From contig CM050452.1 in the NCBI GenBank assembly GCA_027563935.2, forward strand, positions 31,380,850 through 31,444,849: 64,000 bases of DNA, given 5' to 3'. The notes under the pieces were generated by a model that worked only from the letters and a program-made list of their open reading frames with translations, ran no database searches and was not told the origin of the DNA. This DNA is from Costus lasius (lineage: Eukaryota > Streptophyta > Magnoliopsida > Zingiberales > Costaceae). Of the stretch, positions 1-11,895 are shown one piece after another. Position numbers and translations under genes: made by a program. Each line of letters starts with the position of its first letter. Positions within the stretch are counted from its first letter, which is position 1.

Positions 1-642
1 AATAGTTTCCACTCCAGTATTCAGATGGCTCCTTATGAGGCCTTGTATGGGAGAAGGTGTAGGACTCCCTTGTGTTGGGAGGAAACTGGTGACAGGATGA
101 TTTTGAGATCTGATGCAGTTCAGGAGACTACTGATAAGGTCAGAGAGATCCAGGATAAGCTGAAAATTGCTCGGGACAGACAGAAGAGTTATGCTGATGA
201 CCGTCGTCGTCCTTTGGAGTTTATGGTAGGAGACTATGTGTTCTTGAAAGTGTCGCCTACTAAGGGTGTTATGAGATTTGGCAAAAAGGGCAAGTTGAGC
301 CCTAGGTTTGTAGGCCCTTTTGATATTATTGAGAGAGTTGGTCCAGTAGCTTACCGTTTAGCTTTACCTCCTACTTTGGATCATGTACATAATGTATTCC
401 ATGTCTCTGCTTTGAGGAAATATCATCCTGATACATCTCATGTGTTGGAGTTGGAACCTCTTCAGATTCAGAGTGACGTGACTTTTGAGGAAAGACCTCT
501 CCGGATTGTGGATAGGAATGATAAAGTTCTGAGGAACAAGACTATACCTTTGGTAAAGGTTATCTGGGGAAATCAATCAGTTGAAGAAGCGACTTGGGAG
601 ACTGAAGCTGATATGAGGAAAAAATTATGCTTACCTCTTTGA
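1..642 (+). CDS. Ty3/gypsy (Tekay/Del-like) polyprotein, integrase C-terminus and chromodomain, 5' partial (G1)
   Basis: The frame is open from base 1 (it begins [17 protein letters not shown]), so the first Met at 25 is internal and the start lies left of the window. Residues near [15 protein letters not shown] are the end of the integrase core. The GPY/F module follows ([19 protein letters not shown], then [15 protein letters not shown]). The last roughly 60 residues ([20 protein letters not shown] ... [12 protein letters not shown]) match the C-terminal chromodomain-like tail of plant chromoviruses. In that family the integrase inserts the cDNA and the tail guides it to chromatin. A purine tract and LTR follow immediately, which fixes this as the 3' end of the element. 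No stop or frameshift is visible in this part, and a TGA closes it. Confidence 0.93.
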   Translation, partial: NSFHSSIQMAPYEALYGRRCRTPLCWEETGDRMILRSDAVQETTDKVREIQDKLKIARDRQKSYADDRRRPLEFMVGDYVFLKVSPTKGVMRFGKKGKLSPRFVGPFDIIERVGPVAYRLALPPTLDHVHNVFHVSALRKYHPDTSHVLELEPLQIQSDVTFEERPLRIVDRNDKVLRNKTIPLVKVIWGNQSVEEATWETEADMRKKLCLPL

Positions 643-680
643 TGATATGGATGCTGAGCTTTAGAGGACTAAAGCTTTAT

Positions 681-693
681 AAGGAGGGAGGAA
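681..693 (+). other. Polypurine tract of G1
   Basis: AAGGAGGGAGGAA directly precedes the LTR start TGTAAGATCC. This is the plus-strand DNA primer site expected between pol and the 3' LTR. Confidence 0.85.
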
Positions 694-3600
694 TGTAAGA
701 TCCAAGGATCTTAAGTTCTGGTAAGCATTATTTTCTATGATAAATTATGATAAAGTATTGATTTAAATAAAATTATCGATTATGATATTTTCTATGTATT
801 GGTTGTTGATAGTTAATTAATTAGAAATTATTTATTTGATTGTTGGCTGTTAAATTATGATAATTTATTATGGGTTGTTCATGATAAATTAATTAGGAAT
901 TATGGTTGTAAATTGTGAGTTAATTAATTAGACCTTATTGGTTAATTAATTTAATTCTTATTGGATGTTAAATTAAATTCTTATTGGATTTTCGGTTAAG
1001 TGATTGGTTATTGGATAAGTTAATTAAATTAATTGGTTAACTATGGGATATTGGAATAAAAATTCGAATTAGCTAATTGGGTTTGAAAATTCGAAATTAT
1101 TAGTTAAGTGGGTTAAACCTATTGGAATTAATGGGTTATAGGGTTTAAAATTTAGAAACCCAAAGTTTAAGTGGTAAATTCGACTAGGGTGAGATTATTG
1201 GCGATTTTGGAGTCTTGAGAGAATTAAGGTGGCGGCTTGGAAGAACTTGGCGACTCTTGGAAAGCTTGGAGGCGATTTTTGGTGTTCTTCCTTCATCTTC
1301 TTCCCCTTGACGAATTTTCCTTGAGGTGAAACTTTCTTGGAGATCCTTTGGGTGACTTCAAAAGCTTTGGACGATTTCTTTTGTGGAGAATTTTCGATTT
1401 AAGAGGTGAGTGGAGGGTTTTTTTTGATTTCTAGTAATTTGGTTGTATTAATTGATGCATGAGATTGATTAGAAATTTGATCATGCTAAATCAAAATTCA
1501 AGATTTCACCATGTTAAATACCGAATTTAAGATCTTCTTATTTTGATGAAAAACCGAATTCTTTTACAATGGTAGAACTTCTTATTTTGATGAAAAACCG
1601 AATTTATGCAAAGGTATATATATAACATGAAAAACCGAAAGTTTAATGGATGTATATCTCATGTGAAGAATCGAAAATAGCAAGGAGATATTTATAATGA
1701 AAACCTAATTTATTCATGATGATTCTTGTTAACTAAGGGTTTGATTTAAGTTGGGAATTTTATCATGCTAACAATGGAATTAAGATGTATTTTTGTGAAA
1801 ACCGAAATTTGGCAAATGTGTGTATATTTTGAAAACCGAAATTTTGATGATTTTATTTATGAAATCCGAAAGTTAGCAACATGAAAGTTAAGGTATTCTT
1901 TTATGGAATTTAGGAGGTTTTAAATCAATGATTTTGAGCATGAGATTGATGTTAACTAAGGTTTAAAATTTAGTAATTAATATGTTATGTTAACCGTGGA
2001 TCACATGTAGTAATTAATATGAATACATGATTTTTATGTCAGTTTTTGGATGCTTGTTAAATGCAAATCATGAATATTCCTTTATGTGTATTTATGGATT
2101 GTTTGATAAATTGTGGTAATTTGTATGTATTACATTTTATGTTGATTTTATGATGAATGCTTGTTGTAATTTTATGTTTCTTTATGAGTGTAGTATGTAC
2201 CCTTGTTTGAGAAGAATTGGGTGATAACATAGCAAGATTACACTGAACTAATCAGCATGAAATATAAGGACTACACTATGTGATCTTCATTATGTGATTC
2301 TTTGATAATTATGTGGGGTTGTGTTTTTGGAAAATTATGTGGTCATGTGATGGTTAGGACTAAGGCTAGGTGTGACTATGAACTCAAGGGGATAGTTCTT
2401 ATGTGATATGTGAAGGGTTTGAATTTCAGCCCTGTACTGTGATATGTGAGGGGGTTGATGTTCAACCTGCCTATTATGATTATTGTGATGGGGGTTGAAG
2501 TTCAGCCTGTCCGATGTGATTTTTGTGATGGCTATCCTAGAGTCAAGTTGACACTTAGGAGTCCACCTTTGTGAAATATGTCCACCTATGTGAAATTATG
2601 AAATAAGATATGTGTGTTGTCCAGTAGGAACCTTTTGGGAGAACGGGTTTTGACCCAAAGTGCCATGTCTTGGTCGGACAGGGGCCACCTCTTGATGTCA
2701 TTACTCTTTTATGTGTTGGGAATGATATAAGACCCAAAGTGCCATGTCTTGGTCAGACAGGGGCCACCTCTTGATGTCATCATTCTCGTTTTATGTTATG
2801 GCGTGATAGACCAGCGTGCCACGTCGTGACCTGACGGGGGCCACCTCCTGATTCTATTCTCGTTTTATGTTATGGCGTGATAGACCAGCGTGCCACGTCG
2901 TGACCTGACGGGGGCCACCTCCTGATTCTATTCTCGTTTTATGTTATGGCGTGATAGACCAGCGTGCCACGTCGTGACCTGACGGGGGCCACCTCCTGAT
3001 TCTATTCACTGTCCATGTTTATGTGTTGCACGAGATTTTGCAGCTCCCAGTGCTTTGGCCAAGCCGGGTTAGACCATATTGGTCACTTTGTGAATATGCT
3101 GGACAACTAGGTTAATTAAGTATGGTGTGTTTAGTTGGTTTAGAATATGTGTGTTCGGTTGGTTTAGAGTATAACTCTAGAACCTGAGGTTATTATATGT
3201 TGGTGTGTATATTTTTGGCTGCTTATATGACTTTTGCATTGAATTTGTTATTATGTGTTGACATGATATCCTGTTAAAGATTTTTAAAATAATCTGCATA
3301 TGTTTTTGAGAGTATGTTATGGATGGTCAATTAGACTATCCACTCACTGGGCTGTGTAGCTCACCCCTCACTATTTTCAGGTGTAGAGCAGGGGCGTAGT
3401 TAGCATTACATGGATGCTGTGATTTATGCTTAATGTATTTATGCTTATGATGCCGGTTGTGGCTAAACTCTATGAATTATGTGAACCATGTGATATGAAT
3501 GATGTGAACTACGTGAACTTGTAATGCCAGATTGTGGCGGTTTTACGAGTCTGATTTTGTGTCACCGCGGGCTTTGGCCTGGTTTCGGTGTTTGGTATTA

Positions 3601-3902
3601 GTTTATAAAATCGATTTTGTGGATTTGTTTTGAAATTGAAGTTGATGTGTATTTTTGCAATCGGTTTTGATACAACTGTAACGTGCATATGTCTAGTGCA
3701 CGTATTGCGTGGTGGCAGGTACCTTTATGTGATTTATGAGATTTGTGATTCGAAGATTTTATGTGTTTGGAGTTTTGAAAATTTTCAGATCGTGTTTTTC
3801 TTGGACTCGGTTTTACCTAGCATTTGATCGATCTTATATGAAACATCCTATTACTTTTGTGATTGTGTTACTTGCTTGGGGTTAAGTATGTGGGATGTTA
3901 CA
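694..3902 (+). repeat. 3' LTR of gypsy element G1, about 3.2 kb
   Basis: It starts TGTAA right after the purine tract and ends TTACA at 3902, giving a 5-bp terminal inverted repeat. The 3.2 kb length is in the range of Tekay/Del-like chromoviruses. The first half is AT-rich with recurring TTAATTAATT-like segments. A tandem repeat lies at 2652-3006. No gene is visible inside. The 5' LTR is outside the window, so the target duplication (CCGCA would be the right copy, 3903-3907) cannot be checked. Confidence 0.88.
2652..3006. repeat. Tandem repeat inside the G1 LTR, three 74-bp units plus two diverged units of about 79 bp
   Basis: Three nearly identical units begin CGTTTTATGTTATGGCGTGA at 2787, 2861 and 2935, a period of 74 bp. 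Two diverged units begin GACCCAAAGTGCCATGTC at 2652 and 2731, a period of 79 bp. All share a GTGCCA(C/T)GTC ... GGGGCCACCTC core. Confidence 0.93.
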
Positions 3903-4172
3903 CCGCACCTAACCAGCCCATACACCAGTCTCACATGTACCAAAGCTATCCCATATCTGCTAAGGTACCTTGACTAGGGATAGCTTGTGAGAATGGATCC
4001 AATCCAAACTCCTGGGACATTATCTATGCAATTCAATACATCAACGCAGGTAAAGCAATCTGCATAATAACGACCATGCCTTTATTGATTATATCAATTA
4101 ATTTTATCAAAGTACATTCAAACAATGTCTAACCATGTCCATACATTGGTCTGTAGGGCATATACACCAACA
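3903..4172 (-). repeat. Fragment of an unrelated copia LTR (C0), 5' terminus at 4172
   Basis: Read on the minus strand it begins TGTTGGTGTATATGCCC at 4172. This is the terminal style of Angela/Tork-like copia LTRs but differs from the TGTTGGGGTATGCCC family that fills the window. It also carries the ATAAAGGCATGG block seen in the main LTRs. G1 cuts it off at 3903. It abuts a truncated LTR of C1 at 4173, so C0 most likely inserted into C1's LTR and G1 later inserted into C0. Confidence 0.7.
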
Positions 4173-5642
4173 GAGAGATGGCTACTCCTTGGCGTTCTTT
4201 GTGCTAGCAAAGCTTCAAGGTTTCCCTTCGTGAAGGAGATGAGAGATGTCTCTTGGTTTTGTTCTCTTCTCCTTTGCGTGAAGTCTCACCACACGACACG
4301 AGAAAGGTCGAGAGAGGAGAAGATGGCGACGAGAGAAGCGTTGCTCTTCGAACGTGGAGGCGTTCCACATTTTGGAAAAACCGATTTCCAAAAATAGCAA
4401 GTGCTTCAATGTATGCGATCATGCGTTCACTCCAAGTGAACCAATCGCAAACTTTTTTTTCTCTCCCATTGAACCATGCGTTCATATGATGAACCGGTTC
4501 AATTGGATTTGGTTCAAGGACCAAATCAAACCAAGCCTTGGTCTAGATCAAATTAAACCATAAGGCTCAAGATCTAACCATTCATCTCTTGATGCTCTTG
4601 ATCTCATCGATCTAGCATCAATTCTCTCGGTCGAAGCTTACCGATCTCAAGCCCTAATCAATCAAACATGATCAGACCAGATCTCACTTACAATCAGAGT
4701 TTAAACTCCTTTAAACTGAACCAAAACAATTCAGTCCACACGATCTGACATAAGTAAGCCATATCATCAAATTGTGCGACCCTAAGGGTTTCCTTTAAAT
4801 GTCGGTAACGATAACTTACGTTATCATGATCAGTGAGGGGTATCTAGCAAAACATCACTGTCTCCCGATATAAAGGAAAGAGTCTTCCAAGACTACACCC
4901 AAACCACAGCACAAGTGTGAACCCAAGTCACTTGACATATGTGTTTCCTTTGCCACTGGATGTTCTTATTGGACAAGCGTGTCAAGCCTGTAATTCCAAT
5001 ATGATGAGAATCATTAGATCAGATGAACATAGTCATCTGGGTATGGCCATACACTTTCTCAATCATCTCATCCAGGGGGCCCCTTCAGAACATCACACTC
5101 CAACAAGGAGACGGCAATCCTATATCTATCACTAGTGCCCTAACATGACTCATGCTCATTATCCAAGATAGTCTATAACCATTATGTTTGAAATGATATT
5201 GAACTACCTCAAAACAATGCCAATCATCATTTAGAAACACAAGTGATCTCAAGTCAGAGGAAATATGCCACTTGTTTGCATATAAGGATTATTCACATTG
5301 TGACAAGCAATTGAATATCCTAAGTAGGGTCTGTCCAGTACATCCAATGTACCCATGAGTCTACATCTTATTCCATGCTCAAAGCATCCTATAAGATTAG
5401 AACACATATTAGTCTCTATCATATCAAGGCTGTCTCATGTTCACCAAGATATCTCGACTAAGGACAAAACTGCATGTCAGCCAAGCTGAACAGCATTGAG
5501 ACATTATTCAGAAGTATACATATTGCAGCAGATAATGTAACAACCTGAAGAACAACCATTGCCTTTATAAACATAGAGTTTATACATGATACTGAAATAA
5601 TCCCAAGGCCTCAAACATTAGCCTTAAGGGCATACCCCAACA
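4173..5642 (-). repeat. 3' LTR of C1, truncated
   Basis: Nearly identical to 20623-22091. Its minus-strand 5' terminus TGTTGGGGTATGCCC is at 5642 next to the purine tract. The distal U5 part is missing and C0 begins at the breakpoint. The region contains no supported gene. Confidence 0.9.
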
Positions 5643-5657
5643 ATCTCCCACTTGCAC
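5643..5657 (-). other. Polypurine tract of C1
   Basis: Minus-strand GTGCAAGTGGGAGAT immediately precedes the 3' LTR. The same 15-mer occurs at 18421, 25388 and 58604. Confidence 0.85.
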
Positions 5658-5662
5658 TTAAT

Positions 5663-8600
5663 CTAATGGTTGAGAAATCTCAAACCCATATTATTACAGT
5701 GCTTCTCATGCTTCTGCTGCGCCAGAGGCTTTGTATGCGGGTCAGCTAGATTGTCATCTGTATGAACCTTGCAGATTTTGATCTCGCCATGATCAATGAT
5801 CTCCCGGATCAAGTGAAACCTTCTCTGTATGTGCTTGGACTTCTGGTGCGACCGTGGTTCCTTTGCTTGTGCTATTGCTCCAGTGTTATCACAGAAGATA
5901 ACCAAAGGATCTGCACTCGAAGGAACAACACCAAGTTCTTGAACGAACTTACGAATCCACACTGCCTCCTTGGATGCTTCCGAGGCTGCTACATACTCGA
6001 CTTCTGTTGTGGAATCAGCAACAATTGATTGTTTGAAACTTTTCCACACCACTGCTCCTCCATTCAAGCTAAAAACATAGCCTGATTGCGATCGGAAATC
6101 ATCCTGGTCAGACTGGAACGAAGCGTCAGTATATCCTTCAATACTGAGTTCTTCCTGACCTCCATATATCAAGAACATATCTTTGGTCCTCCAAAGATAT
6201 TTCAAAATGTTCTTGACCGCAATCCAGTGTGCCTTCCCTGGATTACTTTGGAATCGACTGGTCACGATTAACCCGTAAGCGACGTCTGGGTGAGTACACA
6301 ACATCACATACATAATGGACCCAATAGCCGAAGCATAAGGCGTATTGTCCATTCCATCTTTCTCAGTCTGTGTTTGTGGACACTGACTCTTTGAAAGATT
6401 CAGACCATGTCTGACTGGAAGATATCCTCTTTTAGAATTTTCTAAATGGAATCTCTCCCGGACTTTATCGATGTAAGTACTCTGGCACAGCCCGAGAAGC
6501 CTCTTAGATCTATCTCTATAGATCTTCACACCTAATACATAGGCTGCTTCTCCTAAATCTTTCATCTGGAAACATTTTCTTAACCATGCCTTATCCGCAT
6601 GCATTTCAGGAATATCATTTCCAATGATCAAGATATCATCGACGTAGAGGACTAGGAAAGTAATCACGCTCCCACTAAACCTCTTATATACACACGGGTC
6701 ATCTTCATTTTTGATGAAACCAAATTCACAGATTGATTCATCAAAACGAATATTCCAGCTTCTTGATGCTTGTTTAAGTCCATAAATGGACTTCTTTAAT
6801 TTGCATATTTTATGATGATTTGATGGATTAGTGAAACCTTCAGGTTGTGTCATATACACATCCTCCTCTAAGTTTCCATTAAGGAACGCGGTCTTCACAT
6901 CCATTTGCCAGATCTCATAATCATAATATGCCGCTATCGCAAGAATAATCCGAATAGACTTGAACATAGCTACAGGAGAGAAAGTTTCATCATAATCTAT
7001 CCCGTAGATTTGTTTGAAACCTTTCACAACTAGCCTGCCTTTATAGGTAACTACGTTACCATCCATGTCAACCTTCTTTTTGAAGATCCACTTACAGCCT
7101 ATAGGGATTACTCCCGGAGGCGGATCAACCAAATCCCAAACTTGGTTATCTGACATGGAGTCCATCTCGGCTCGCATAGCTTCAAGCCATCTCGCTGATT
7201 CCGGTCCACTAACCGCATCCGCATAAGTGAGGGGTTCATCATCAATGATGTAGACTCCGTCATAGCGCTCAGGCTGTCGACGGATCCTTCCCGATCTTCG
7301 CGGTTCCCGTGATATCTGAGCCTCAGGTTGTTCAGTAACCTGATCTACTGGCTTAGGCTCATCCAACTGTGCTTGACTACTTTGTCCTTCTTCTGGATTC
7401 TCATCCAGCTTTATTTCTCTCCCACTGGCCTCTTGCTGAAGAAATTCTTTCTCAAGAAAAATAGCCGTTCGAGTAACAAATACTTTATTCTCTTTGGGAT
7501 TGTAGAAATAATAACCCTTAGTTTCCTTAGGGTAACCGACAAAGATACATTTATCAGATCTGCTCTCCAGTTTCCCAGAGGCGAGCTTTTTGACATAAGC
7601 CTCGCAACCCCATATCTTAATAAATGTCAAGCTCGGCTGTTTCCCATACCATAACTCATATGGAGTCTTTGAAACTGCCTTGGATAGCACTCGGTTTAGT
7701 ACCTTTGCAGCTGTTTCCAGTGCAAATCCCCAAAAGGAGTAAGGTAGAGTAGCCTGACTCATCATAGAACGAACCATATCCAGTAAGGTTCTATTTCTCC
7801 TCTCGGACACACCATTCCATTGCGGTGTTCCTGGCGGAGTGAGCTGTGAGATAATCCCACACTCCTTCAGATAGTCAGTAAACTCTTGACTCAAGTATTC
7901 TCCACCTCGATCTGAGCGAAGTGCCTTGATATTTCGGCCTAGCTGATTTTGTACTTCATTTTTGAACTCTTTGAACTTGTCAAAAGATTCACTCTTATGT
8001 CTCATTAGATAGACATAACCATATCTACTGAAATCATCAGTAAAGGTAATGAAGTATGAATAGCCACCTCTGGCATATTTACTAAATGGCCCACACACAT
8101 CACTGTGAATGAGGTCAAGTAAACCTGAAGCCCTTTGACCTTTATTAGAAAAAGGAGCCTTCGTCATTTTGCTCATTAAACAAGCTTTCCATGTATCAAG
8201 CTCCTCATAGGAGAATGATCCCAGCAGTCCATGGTCATGCAACCGCTTAATGCGCTTCTTGTTAATATGGCCTAAACGACTATGCCATAGCAAGGTGCTG
8301 TCATCAGCATACTTGGCTTTCTTAATATCAATCTGTTGTATTGAACATTCCATGTCCAACATGAATAACCCATTGTTAATTGACCCGGTAGCATAAACAA
8401 TATTATCAAAAGAAATATAACACTTTGAAAGTTTGCATTCAAAGGAAAACCCTTTCCTGACAAGAGCAGGAATAGAGATAATATTCTTAGTTATGCTCGG
8501 TACAAAATAACAATTGTCAAGTTCTAATACAAGACCATATGGTAAAGAGATGTGATATTCTCCTACAGCAATAGCAGCAACCCGTGCCCCGTTTCCTACT

Positions 8601-9553
8601 CGTAGGTCCACCTCATGCTGTCCCACCTGTCTTCTTCTCTTGAGTTCCTGTACATTTGAACAAATGTGAACTCCACATGCAATGTCCAACACCCATGAAA
8701 TAGAAGAAGAAGATACCATGACTTCAGTCACGAAAATACCTGAGCCAGAAGCGAAAGTCTTGCTTCCCTTCTTATCTCCTTGGAGCGCTTTACAGTCCTT
8801 TTTCCAGTGACCCAGCTGGCCACAATGGAAACATCTGTATTCCTTCGACCACTTTATCTTTTGTTTTAGAGCCTTGTTGTAGCTCTTGATAGGGACTTTG
8901 CCCTTCTTCCCCTTCTTCTTGTTCCTAGAAGGAACCATTAGGACAGAGGATGAAGGCTTTCCCTTCTCAAGAGTCTCCTCTGTAGTACTGAGCATGTTCA
9001 GTAACTCCGCCGGCGTACAGTCGATCTTGTTCATATTAAAATTAATGATGAATGGATCAAAAGAGGCCGGGAGAGACTGCATGATGATGTCTACAACAAG
9101 CTCCTGATTGATGGTGTGTCCCAGTTTCTCTAGAGCCTCTTTGTACCCAATCATCTTGAGTACGTGAGCTCCCACTGGACTCCCTTCAGTCAGTTTGCTC
9201 TGAAAGAAAAGTTTCGTCAAGTTATAGCGTTCAGTCCTTGCCTGTGCAGCATACAGCATCTTGAGGTTTGCTATAATTTCTATAGCAGATAAATCCTCAT
9301 GCTGACGCTGCAGCTGTGGCGTCATAGACGCTAGCATAAGGCAAGCGACATCAATGCTATCATTGACATGCTTCTCATAAGCTTCCCGAACCGCCCTTGC
9401 GGCGTTCGCAGCGGGTTGAGGCGGTATAGCCGTCTCGAGGACATACAGCTTCCTCTCAGCCTTAAGAACAATCTTAAGGTGTCCGTACCAGTCTGAGAAG
9501 TTTGGCCCAGCAAACTTCTCCCTTTCCAGTAGGGATCACACATTGAAATTTGT
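5663..9553 (-). pseudogene. Copia gag-pol polyprotein of C1, nearly intact
   Basis: About 1296 codons in copia order. Gag has a CCHC knuckle (CFHCGQLGHWKKDC). The protease site is VLDIACG. The pre-integrase zinc region and the integrase with its D, D and E (SDRGGEY, SERRNRT) follow, then reverse transcriptase with YVDD and RNase H ending GLRFLNH. The codon aligned with the gag ATG of other copies is ACA (9553-9551), and codon 6 is TGA (9538-9536, CGA in relatives). After that the frame is open to the end, with the first internal Met at 9337. One pre-integrase zinc cysteine is Trp (DTWKACL against DTCKACL). Despite a fairly old LTR pair, this is the longest unbroken reading frame in the window. 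A splice-supplied start is proposed in the leader entry. The TGA still breaks it. Confidence 0.93.
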
Positions 9554-9853
9554 GGTGTTCGTTGCTGCATGAATCTACAACAATGCAAGAACAGCAAGGT
9601 CAGTATCAATGTTAGAATCAATTCAGGACTTAAGAATGATTCTTTTCTCACTATTTTATCTGGCTGAAAAATCCAGCAAAACAGCCCGAAAGAGTAAAAC
9701 TCTTTTAGTGAGATGGGATCCAGATTTCATACTTGGTCTCCGCGTCCCGCTCAGGCGAGATAAGATGCACAGAGAGTACAAGCACTAATCTCTGGTAGGC
9801 AATCCCAGCTAATCGCCAACCCGTGCGATTCCCCTTCATCTAGGCAATCTAGC

Positions 9854-9887
9854 AGACTGTGCCAACTAAGTTGGTACAACACAGTCT
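9854..9887 (-). promoter_or_regulatory. Leader hairpin 1 of C1
   Basis: Minus-strand AGACTGTG and CACAGTCT pair around a TTGTA bulge and the inner stem CCAAC/GTTGG (loop TTA). Equivalent hairpins occur in C2, C4, C5 and C6. Confidence 0.6.
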
Positions 9888-10062
9888 CTGATCCCACAGA
9901 TGGCTGCCTCCATATAGCTACCATATGCTCAATATGTAGCCTACATGGTCAAGCTGACCCGACCTACTCCCTGGACCACCACGTGCTATGCTGAGCAACG
10001 AGAAGCGATAAATCCCTTCTCTGTAACACGCAGGTGTAATCACACACCGTCTGAAGATAGAT

Positions 10063-10096
10063 GGGCATGCCCACTGAGTGGGTACAACACGGCCCC
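10063..10096 (-). promoter_or_regulatory. Leader hairpin 2 of C1
   Basis: The minus strand shows the same design: outer stem, TTGTA bulge, inner stem CCCAC/GTGGG with loop TCA. Confidence 0.6.
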
Positions 10097-11830
10097 AACG
10101 ATAGTCAGAACAGTGAGGTTTCACGTCAGAAGGCTATCGTGCTTGATATTTAACGTTGGATTTTATCGGTCCTTTTATCTTCTTACTATCATGCAAATCC
10201 TATGGTGATAGCAGAAGAATAGATCATGCAGTTACTAAATTACTTAAACAGTAAATTAAAAGCATGATGATCTTATGTGGTAAAAGCCCATTAAGCCTAA
10301 GTAAGACCTTAATTAACTTAAGTCTTCACTTGAGCTCTTCATGGGTCTTTAGCATTTCATCTGGCCCAGTCCGGGCCCAAGCGCCCTGTGCAGCTGAGAT
10401 GCGCCCACCAGGTAAAATGCGCCTCTGCCATGTGTGCTCTGTGCTCATGTCTGATTAAATTACAATTTAATCTATCTAGATATGATTGACACGCAGGTCA
10501 ATTACACTTTATAAATTAATTAAAAATGTGATGCGCAGATCACAATAAATAATTTACAACATCAATCCAGGCACGCAGGCCCCAGCACAGCACACATTAA
10601 ATTTGGGCAGCCCAGATAAGATGAAATAAACACTCATCATGTTATACAAACATCAAGTGATCCAATCAAGAAAATAAAATTTTCGAAAATCCCATTGGCT
10701 TCAATTTTATTTCCTTATGTGCCCTACTACCTTACAACGGTCCATTAATAGGGATCCACTCATCAGACCCAGTCAGACCCCCTGCCCTTGCATGCACCAA
10801 GTCATAACCGACTTGAGTTGACCTCATGGCCAACAATGCATGCGTTAAGGGCTGAACGTCCCTCATGAGTTCTGGCAAGCGGGTGTGACCCCGGGCCTTA
10901 ATCATGAGCGTTCACTGGTTGTCTCAATCAGACATCGCTACACGCCTTTCTGCAGTCGACCAATAGCCACCACATGCTTGCGCATAGGTGCCATCTGGTC
11001 GACCCATCTAGGCTGTCAGATGGTCTGATCAGACTATTGGGTCTATACTGGACGATGACTTTGTTGGGGTATGCCCTTAAGGCTAATGTTTGAGGCCTTG
11101 GGATTGTAACAATATCATGTAATAAACTCTTATGTTTATAAAGGCATGGTTGTTATTCAGGTTGTTACCTTGTCTGCTGTAATAAGTGTACTTCTGAATA
11201 ATGTCTCAAAGCTGTTCAGCTAGGCTGAAATGCTATATGTCCTTAGTCGAGATATCTTGGTGAACATGAGACAGCCTTGATATGATTGAGACTAATATGT
11301 GTTCTAATCTTATAGGATGCTTCGAGCATGGAATAAGATGTAGACTCATGGGTACATTGGATGTACTGGACAGACCCTACTAGGATATTCAATTGCTTGT
11401 CACAATGTGAATAATCCTTGTTTGCATCAAGTGGCACATGTCCTCTGACTTGAGATCACTTGTGTTTCTAGATGATGATTGTCATTGTTTTGAGGTAGTT
11501 CAATATCATTTGAAACATAATGGTTATAGACTATCTTGGATAATGATCATGAGTCAGGTTAGGACACTAGTGATAGATAAAGGATTGCCGTCTCTTTGTT
11601 CAAGGAGTGTGGTGTTCTAAAGGGGCCCCCTGAATGAGATGATTGAGAAAGTGTATGGCCATACCCAGGTGACAATGTTCATCTGATCTAATCATACTCA
11701 TCATATTGGAGACACAGGCTTGACACGCTTGTCCAATAAGAACATCCAGTGGCAAAGGAAACATGTATGCCTAGTGAAGTGCATTCACCCTTGTGCTATG
11801 ATTTGGGAGTAGTCTTGGAAGACTCTTTCC

Positions 11831-11838
11831 TTTATATC
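11831..11838 (+). promoter_or_regulatory. Probable TATA box of the copia LTR promoter
   Basis: TTTATATC lies in the most conserved block of every LTR in the family (CTTTCCTTTATATCGGGAG). It would place transcription start near 11860, upstream of the conserved hairpin. The assignment is from sequence only. Confidence 0.5.
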
Positions 11839-11879
11839 GGGAGACAGTGATGTGTTGCTAGATACCCCTCACTGATCGT

Positions 11880-11895
11880 GATAACGAGAGTTATC
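11880..11895 (+). promoter_or_regulatory. Conserved R-region hairpin GATAAC-GAGA-GTTATC
   Basis: A perfect 6-bp stem with a GNRA-type tetraloop. The same stem occurs in every LTR of the family (for example 19254-19269, 21259-21274, 32003-32018, 38595-38610, 45159-45174, 52004-52019) with loops GAGA, GTAA, GAAA or GTAG in the element sense. Confidence 0.6.

Noticed and set aside
4204..4563. Overlapping ORFs of 64-106 residues in the C1 LTR on both strands
   Set aside because: They are frames of the same LTR sequence repeated at 20654-20926, without coding features.
11243..11437. A 64-residue ORF antisense in the LTR, repeated in many LTR copies (also 18617, 25011, 32463, 39052, 51367, 58801)
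   Set aside because: Its recurrence follows from LTR copying. It has no recognisable domain or start context, and it runs against the element's transcription.
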